NCBI RefSeq assembly: GCF_029784155.1
Contig: NC_073692.1
Location: 161,229,582-161,293,581, forward strand
Direction of reading: 5' to 3'
DNA length: 64,000 nt
From: Uranotaenia lowii
Taxonomy: Eukaryota > Arthropoda > Insecta > Diptera > Culicidae
The notes under the pieces are model-generated. The model searched no databases. It was given only the letters and a program-made list of their open reading frames with translations, and was not told the origin of the DNA. The position numbers and the translations under genes are program-made. Shown one piece after another: positions 56,729 to 64,000 of this stretch. Positions within the stretch are counted from its first letter, which is position 1. Every line of letters starts with the position of its first letter.

Positions 56729-58594
56729 CAGTGGGCCAGAAACCACACTTTTGCGGTCAAAATTGACTACAGGCCAGAGGCTTTGTTGTAGCTCATCGGT
56801 GTCTTCGACAAAGTTACTCGACTATATTTACGCTATCTATTGATGGATTTGAATTAGTTCTATTTTTCTCCGCAAGGTGGCGCCAAAATCTAACTTTTTA
56901 CAGAAGCAAGATACAGGCATGGTTTCTTCTACAAAGTTGTTCATTATACCTTTTACATCAACTTTGTAGAGCATTGTTAAGCTCTATGTTGTGTACTTAC
57001 TTTGCAAAAATAATAATTTAAGGAAACCTTGCAAAAAATGGTTTTTTTCACCTATTTTTGTGTTTAGCTATACAATACCTCAAATTTCCACAGTATTCGA
57101 TTGGAATTGAATTAAATGAGATATTCTAATGAAAAACTTATTCGTTTCTCAGATTTTTTCTGTCAAAATCGCAAAAAATTGGTTAAAATTATACGTTTTT
57201 CAAATTGCAATAACTTGCTTGCGTGCAATTTGGCGCACCTCATTTTTTGAGAAGTGACAGTTGTGATTATGATCTAAATGCATGTAAAAATGTACAAAAA
57301 ATTTATTTTGTAAAACAATGTCAAGAAAAATCTGTTTCTTTTAAAAAAGCTACATTATAGCGGAGATTATTATAGCTCTTTATTTAACAGCTATTGCTTC
57401 ATAATTACCTTCAGTTGAGCCATTCAAATACATTTCCCCTCTTTTAAGACCATTGGACGAGGACAACTTCTTTTTCGTTTCTGATTACCAAAGGCGCGAT
57501 TATTTACCTGAAAATAGACAAAAAAAAACACACTTCTTTTAACTGTAAAACGTTTATAGTTTGTAAACTTAAATTTATTGAGGTTTTGTTGGATAAAATA
57601 TTCAAAGAAAAGCAATTAAATCGAGGAAACTATGTTGGATAAAACAAATGCCACTTTTGCTCTTAATGCCAATGCAACTTCGATTAAATTTTCAACATAA
57701 ATATAAATTATTAGCTTTTTGGGTAATCATATAGTTTAGATGACGTTTTTAAAGAATCACAGTAAACTGAGAATCATCCGGGTAAGATTTGTTCAAATTT
57801 GGTCAAAACTAAACAATCATGACAAAAAATTGAAAAAAAAAATCATCAAAACTTATCAGGAAATTCTAAATCGATTTTTGGCTTCCAAAAACATTCTTTG
57901 ATTATATTTTATAAAACTTTGGATTTAAACACATAAATTTAAAAAAAAACTATCAAACACAATTTCTGTTTTTTTTATAATTGGCAAATAGTTTCAATAA
58001 ATCCGAATAAAATCCTGACTTTTTCAATGAAATCCGGGCAACCGGGTCGCACAAGATTATTCCCAAATTTTATATTAAATATCCGGATAAACCCGCCTGA
58101 AACCGAGCAATCTGGCAACCTTACCTTAAATCGGTGGAGAACTAAGAAGTTAAAAATAAAACAAGTGCAGATGATTTAGAAGGTAGTTGAATTTTTTTGA
58201 TTGGCTGTCAAAAAAGTTGTTAAACTATTGTGACAAATTTTAGGAAAAATGATAACTAACTTTTGGAAATTCTAAGGAAACTGTTTGAAACCTTCCGATA
58301 TGAATAACAACTTTTTAAGCAGAAGATACGTGATACCATTGAATACACTTTATTATAACTCCACAGATAAACAAGTTGTAAATATGGACTCATCTTGTGT
58401 ATTACATTCTCTGAAAAAAAAACCCAGAATTTGGCATCTCTGCACCCACAAATCAGATTTTACTCTAAAAATGACCTTCCTTGGAGATGGAATTATCGGT
58501 ATACATTTCAATGCCGGACCGTCACAAAAAAGCTTTCTAATAACTGGCATTGTTCTTCCAGCGCAACCTTTTTTTTTTTATTTGGTAGGATTAA
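56729..58594. other. Repeat-like and AT-rich DNA, no gene assigned
   Basis: CACAGTGGGCCAGAAACCAC at 56729 resembles one end of a MITE, but no inverted partner was found. The 124-codon frame at 58285-58659 has no recognisable domain and runs into the tandem array, so I do not call it a gene. Confidence 0.4.
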
Positions 58595-58899
58595 GGCTGC
58601 TGCTGCTGATTGTTTGTTATGATTTGGCCTTCCGGCGGATAAAAACGGATTGGCTTTAGAAGCGCAAATTTTCAGAACTGTTGCTGCTAATTGTTTGTTT
58701 GTTCTGATTTTGCTTTTCGGTGGAAAAAACGGAATGGCTTTGGAAGCACAGATTTTTAAGACTGTTGCTGCTGAATGTTTGTTTTGGTTTGGTCCTCCGG
58801 TGTTAAAAGAGGGAATTTGAAAGCGCAGATGTTCAGGCAGCTTCTGCTAATTGTTTACTTTTATTCGGCCTTCCGGTGGAAAAAAGACGAAATTGGCTT
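58595..58899 (+). repeat. ~84-bp tandem array, four units
   Basis: Units start (G/C)(T/C)TGCTGCT(G/A)ATTGTTTG and contain GG(C/T)CTTCCGG(T/C)GGA(A/T)AAAA, (A/G)GGCTTT(A/G)GAAGC(A/G)CA and TTCAG(A/G). They diverge from each other by perhaps a fifth. The array stops where the MITE at 58900 begins. Confidence 0.8.
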
Positions 58900-59743
58900 C
58901 CCGATCAGGAGAGCATATCAAAATAATAACTTAAACATATCTGAACGAGATATTTATATCATCTTCAGTCAGAATTTTGTTCTCTTAATTTTGGACTTTA
59001 AGTTTCTTGAATCTGGGTAACATCTTATTTTGATTGACTGTACTGATCTCAGTTGGTACACTGTTGCGTTCCCGATCAGGAGGGAAAACTAAATTTTATC
59101 AAGATGAGATATTTTTATACTTATTTATTCCTATCTAAATGAGTTATTATTCAGTACTCGTAGGATGTTAAAATATCTCAAATTATATCATAAAATCTAT
59201 ACGATCATAGCTAAATTATATCAATTTTAGATATGCTCCTTTCAAGATTATATCTCGTTCAGATAGCAAAGCTTGATATTGGGCAGAACAAAACCTATCA
59301 AAATTATAACTTATCAAGACATGTTAGCTTCGAGAAAAATTACTAGTGGAATGTCAATAAACCATATTTTTCGCTAAACCCATGTTTCATTTTTGGTTTC
59401 CCAAAAATTGGATCCAATTTTAAGGATCTGTTGAGCGAAACTCATTAATGTACGGTTTGGGCCGTTGACTTTGATGTCCGTGTTTCATAAAAAGTTGTAC
59501 ATACATAAAAATAAGATATTATCATTTTATTTTAGGACAATCTGAAACAATTCTTTAAAGAATTATAATTATCATTGAAAATAAGCTCAACCCCATTCAA
59601 GTCTGTGAATCAGAATGAGATATAATTCAGATTGGAGAAACTTTAAATCTAAATTTTTGAGTACTTAATTATAACTGAATCAGATGTGAATATCTTGGTG
59701 AGATACGTTTGAGTTATTATTTTGATATTCTCTCCTGATCGGG
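58900..59743. mobile_element. MITE with CCCGATCAGGAG ends
   Basis: The left end CCCGATCAGGAGAGCATATC and the complement of the right end, CCCGATCAGGAGAGAATATC, both continue with AAAATAATAACT(T/C)AAAC, giving a TIR of about 70 bp. A third copy of the terminal motif lies inside at 59071. TATCTCATT/GAGATAT-type motifs recur. The target duplication is unclear. Confidence 0.7.
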
Positions 59744-61604
59744 TTGGGTTCGGTTCTCACTTTTTTTTTCAAATTTCGGATAAATTATACAATAAGGTGA
59801 AAATCCCGTAAAGCGGTATTGAAATTTGCAACATCTTCTTTGGGTGTGGATACTATGAGTACAGAGCACAGCCTCATATTACTGCAAATGTTGTAGGTTT
59901 CTTGATCTTTCCGGAATAAAAAAAAAATGAGTAAAACATGTAAAACATCACGAACAACCTTATTTACAGCTGTCGCACTGAAGGACTCCCACTTTACCAA
60001 CCCTGAAACGAAACTCTGTTTTTAGTCGAATGTTTTATCTGATTTTTATCAACACTCCAGAACTTTTCCGAGATCGAACAGGCTTTCTTCCTAACAATTT
60101 CCCGGTAGGGATAAATTTCCACTGGCACAGACACCTTCCTTTGCCGATTGCCTGCCAACCACCTGACAATCTTACCCGTCCTGTCGACTGTCGACGTCTG
60201 TCAGAGGTTACTGGTATTTAACAGATCCGATATTCGCTTTTTATTTTTGCGATTCTGCTACCCATTGCGCGCCCCATTCGTCGACTGTCTAGGCGCCCAC
60301 AATTTAACGCTTTCGATTTCTTTGAAAAAGAACAGACTGTTTTCGCTCTGTTGTAGCCATTTTTCGATCGGGAATGTTATCGAAACGGAGCAAGTTGATG
60401 GAAACATGGGGGAAAAATACTGCAAACATGTTTTTTGTTCGTCTGATGTTTTTTTTTCTGTTGGCTTTTCAGTTTCATCTTTCCAAATCTCCCGGGGGTG
60501 AAATCGAGTTTTGGAGCTCTGATGAAACTGAAGTGAGCCGAGACTTCGCAAGAAGAAATAACAGAAACACACTGAGCTGAATGTTGATCCGATTCCACCC
60601 ACCCCATATTGAACGCGGTTCAGGTTTTTCCACCTTTCGATTAGGAACAGATATTTATCCAAACATCCCCATTCACAAACACATACGTGCATACACATTC
60701 ACACAAACACGTCCCAGGGAAAAATCCTACTTTGAACAAGATGCCACCCAGCTGCGACAGGATGTAATTTATTGCCACCTTATTTTTCCGTTCAATTTTT
60801 TTTTGCTTCCTTTCTTTTTTCGTAACCAAATGAAAAACGAAACATTTATCGACTTCACATTTGTAGGTTTTTTTTTCAACCAGGCGAAATTCCGCCCCTA
60901 CACAACGCTGTTTGATTAAAGCTGGAGCTATTTTTGTTTCCATCGAAGATGAAACACCGCTTTCCGATATTCAGAGAAAAATTCTCCAACCTGAATACTT
61001 TAACCAGTCATCAGCAAATTTCTCATGAAAATTCTTATACATATCTATCTTATACAGGTTCAATAAAATCAATGTTCATGTGGGTAAATCAAAAATATTA
61101 AATAATAAATGTCATGCTTCAATTTTTTTCAATGGATGGCCAATTTAATAAAAAAAACAAATGAATAATATTTTACAATTTAGTGCTAAAAAGCCAACTT
61201 CTCGTCATCTAAATACCAATACCGAAAAGTGCTACTTTTTGAGTATTTTTGTTGCTTGCAATTGTTCAGTCCAGAACCTATCTGATTTAAAATTTTCAGT
61301 CGTTCACGAGAGTATCCATTTCCCGGCCGTTCCAGAGAATAGGGAAATCTGATTATCCTTTTTCCGTGAATTCCTGGGATCCCGGTGAAAATTAAAAAAA
61401 AAGATTTTAAAGAAAGGTTTTAAAGGATGGACACTCTAGTCGTCCATGGTCAGTTATGCGTTATCTTATGCAGTTATGCAATCTTTAAAAGATCAATTTA
61501 ACTAAGACTTTTAATTTCTGGATCGATTAGATCGGTTAGATTTCGATTTGATTTTACGATCCTTTTAATTTTCCTTTCTTCGGAGAGCTAGAGATATGAG
61601 TTCA
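59744..61604. other. Mixed DNA, no assigned gene
   Basis: 59980-60960 is more balanced and probably unique. The longest frame (146 codons, 60258-60698, minus) has no motif I recognise and is not preceded or followed by gene signals. The remainder is AT-rich. Confidence 0.4.
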
Positions 61605-61606
61605 TA

Positions 61607-62788
61607 CACTGCCGGCCAAAAGTTTGGGATCACCCACTAAAAAACATGCAAATTTTGATCGTTCATATCTCAGCCGTCTTAGGACATATTGAAAATCTTC
61701 TGATCTCATTTGAAAGATAATGAGCAATAGCTATCTCGGAGGTATTTTGCCCAAATATAATGTTTTAGTTTTGAACTTAAAACTTAACCTAAAGTTATAA
61801 CATTTTCAAACAATCGCACTCAATATTCAAAGCCGATCATCTCGGGATAGGGTGGACCAAATCTCAAAATTTGAGTGGCATTAGAATTCCTGTTCTTTAC
61901 TTCTCAAAACACAATCAAAAAAATTTGAGAAAAAAATCAAGAATGTATTTTTAATTCATAAAATAGACACTTGAGTTATCGTCCAAAAGTTTGGGATCAC
62001 CTCTTTGTATGGTGAGTTTGGGATCATTCTTATAAAAACATGCAAATTTGTTTTATTCATATCTTTCTCATCTAACATCGTATTGCAGAGCTGAAGGGTT
62101 CATTTGGAAGCTTAGGAATTGTTGTTTTTTAATAAATTCATTCAAAAATTATATTTTAAAGTGATAACCATAAAAAAATCACCTGAAATTAATTGTTTTT
62201 TTGAAAGTTCTCAGATTTTTTTTATAGTTCTCACCTTAAAATATAATTTTTGAATGAATTTATTAAAAAACAACAATTCCTTAGCTTCCAAATGAACCCT
62301 TCAGCTCTGCAATACGATGTTAGATGAGAAAGATATGAATAAAACAAATTTGCATGTTTTTATAAGAATGATCCCAAACTCACCATACAAAGAGGTGATC
62401 CCAAACTTTTGGACGATAACTCAAGTGTCTATTTTATGAATTAAAAATACATTCTTGAATTTTTTCTCAAATTTTTTTGATTGTGTTTTGAGAAGTAAAG
62501 AACAGGAATTCTAATGCCACTCAAATTTTGAGATTTGGTCCACCCTATCCCGAGATGATCGGCTTTGAATATTGAGTGCGATTGTTTGAAAATGTTATAA
62601 CTTTAGGTTAAGTTTTAAGTTCAAAACTAAAACATTATATTTGGGCAAAATACCTCCGAGATAGCTATTGCTCATTATCTTTCAAATGAGATCAGAAGAT
62701 TTTCAATATGTCCTAAGACGGCTGAGATATGAACGATCAAAATTTGCATGTTTTTTAGTGGGTGATCCCAAACTTTTGGCCGGCAGTG
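61607..62788. mobile_element. Tc1-type foldback element, 1.2 kb
   Basis: Begins CACTGCCGGCCAAAAGTTTG and ends with its complement; TA at 61605-61606 and 62789-62790. The arms of about 555 bp are almost identical and surround a centre of about 60 bases (62165-62225). Part of the end, CCAAAAGTTTGGGATCACC, is repeated inside each arm (61983 and complement near 62405). Non-coding. Confidence 0.88.
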
Positions 62789-62989
62789 TATAAAGTCCAA
62801 TTTCGAGTACAAATTTGAAGTCAAACAGTGTTAGGAGTTTAACCCCCTCCATGAAGATTTTTTTCAAAATAAAATTTTTAGTTTGAAAAATGAGTTTATC
62901 GTGGTAACTGGAAACTATTTGATCACCAAAGGTTTTTAAGTGTTAAAAACATGTCAGAAAATTCCTCCGGAGGAATTTATTTCAATATA

Positions 62990-63160
62990 ATTCTAGGCCT
63001 AAGACAATTAATTTTGACCAATTTGACGTTCATGAAATTATTTTTTTAAACTAATTTTTAATTGTACTTTCACAAACCTTTTGTATTGAAACTCAAATAT
63101 TGACAATCAGAAACTCTACCTCGTCTTTAGAATGGGTATTCTTTAAGACTTGTACGAAAA
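62990..63160. repeat. Dispersed repeat shared with 43870-44060
   Basis: Shares CCTAAGACA, GACGTTCATGAA and CTACCTCGTCTTTA(G/T)AAT in the same order and orientation as 43870-44060. Family unknown. Confidence 0.55.
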
Positions 63161-63415
63161 AAAAAGTTTAAAAAATTTTGCTAGTAGGAATAGTCCCCAT
63201 TCTGTGAATTATGGAAATTTCGACGAATTTTGAGATAAGTTTAAAATTGGATTTTGAATGTTTGCTGAAAGAAAAGCCAAATCGTTTTGTGTTTTCATAC
63301 AATTTTCTAAATAATATAAAAGTGTTTTTTAACATTCGTTGGTTATTCTATGTTACATTTAATGTTATCTTTTTTAATTTCTGACAATTGAACAATTCAA
63401 TTTTTTACCATAATA

Positions 63416-63956
63416 CAGACCCCGTTCGATTTCGGCAACACGCCCGAAAGTTTTGTGCTGTCAAAATCGAAGGTTGCCAAAATTGAACAATTTTTCTGAG
63501 GTTTTTCTTTCACTTTTTAGAACAAAAAAAATATTATTATTACCATTTACATAAATTTTAGTCAATTTTTGAGTTTAATTATCTGTTTAAGATGATTTTT
63601 TTTTGTTTTTTTATAAGTTTTTTGTTTGTCATATTTGCTATTTTTGACATTGTCCGAAATTTTTTAGTAATTTTTGATCATTTTTAGATTTTTATTTGTA
63701 TTTGTTTTTAAGTTATAAATATGCATGTATATCATAATTTTTCGTTTATGAGTACTTCATTTTTTTTTAAATATTTGTTGTTGTGGTTATATTTTATCAC
63801 CATTTGAAAAAGTTTGAACGTGTTTATCGTTTTTGTGTAAATTAAATTGGTCCTATAGAATAATGTAGTTTTAAAAACTAGGAGATTGTCAACATCGTGT
63901 TTTGCCAAAATCGTTTGTTGTTTAAACCGAATGGCACCAAAAACGAACGAGGCCTG
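63416..63956. mobile_element. TA-flanked MITE, 541 bp
   Basis: Ends CAGACCCCGTTCGATTTCGG and (complement) CAGGCCTCGTTCGTTTTTGG; TA at 63414-63415 and 63957-63958. The interior is AT-rich and non-coding. Terminal text continues as TTGCCAAAAT(T/C)G motifs on both sides. Confidence 0.75.
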
Positions 63957-64000
63957 TAACTCAAAAAGAAAGCTAGAATTGTTTGAATGAATTGAGGAAA

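Noticed and set aside
56729..57420. MITE starting CACAGTGGGCCAG
   Set aside because: No inverted partner or duplication was found, so only the single end is noted.
60258..60698. 146-codon minus-strand frame
   Set aside because: No recognisable domain, no splice or promoter context, and overlapping frames of similar length on the other strand.

Overview
The window is AT-rich eukaryotic DNA dominated by transposable elements. It looks insect, and most probably dipteran and culicid (mosquito-like). The evidence is an intact BEL/Pao LTR retrotransposon, two Tc1/mariner copies of the ITmD37E type, several tRNA-headed SINEs, Helitron ends, and many small TIR elements with TA, TTAA, TAA or 8-bp target-site duplications (TSDs). 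The species assignment is inference; no conserved host gene is visible to fix it. There is no tRNA or rRNA gene, no CRISPR array and no prokaryotic operon structure.

Layout. 1-1526: unrecognised, less AT-rich flank. 1532-9319: complete BEL/Pao element on the minus strand, with two 583-bp LTRs identical as read, a 5-bp TSD (ACTAC), a single 1768-aa gag-pol frame and a repeat-bearing 5' leader. 9490-9865: SINE tail. 11040-11580: decayed non-LTR reverse transcriptase on the minus strand. 12190-14290: a ~130-bp minisatellite split by a broken Tc1/mariner element (12707-14011). 14811-16603: near-perfect palindrome with ~850-bp arms. 18580-19740: second, older Tc1/mariner relic. 20350-23725: minus-strand Helitron-like element carrying a TTAA-flanked G-run element. 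25800-26270: promoter-like, GC-richer island with a possible first coding exon. 29448-32362: TA-flanked element broken by a Helitron fragment and a 1.6-kb foldback. 33478-41150: MITE, second minisatellite array, SINEs inside a TTAA-flanked element, a decayed coding-like stretch, a hairpin element and a PIF/Harbinger-like MITE. 45343-46600: Helitron end with an inserted hairpin element. 46807-47604: TA-flanked MITE enclosing a small spliced-gene-like unit. 48095-53798: 5.7-kb hAT-type element (TIR CAGG(G/C)GCGGTCCTA, TSD GCGAGATT) holding a foldback and a MITE that itself holds another MITE. 58595-59743: ~84-bp tandem array abutting a CCCGATCAGG MITE. 61607-62788 and 63416-63956: TA-flanked Tc1-type foldback and MITE.

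How it fits together. The only clearly functional-looking coding unit is the BEL/Pao gag-pol, which has all catalytic motifs and sits between identical LTRs, so it is a very young insertion. Everything else is non-autonomous or broken DNA arranged in nests up to three levels deep, which gives a relative insertion chronology. Host coding sequence is at most one candidate 5' exon (26193-26268) and one decayed unrecognised stretch (39075-39540). All calls are made by eye, without alignment software or database search.
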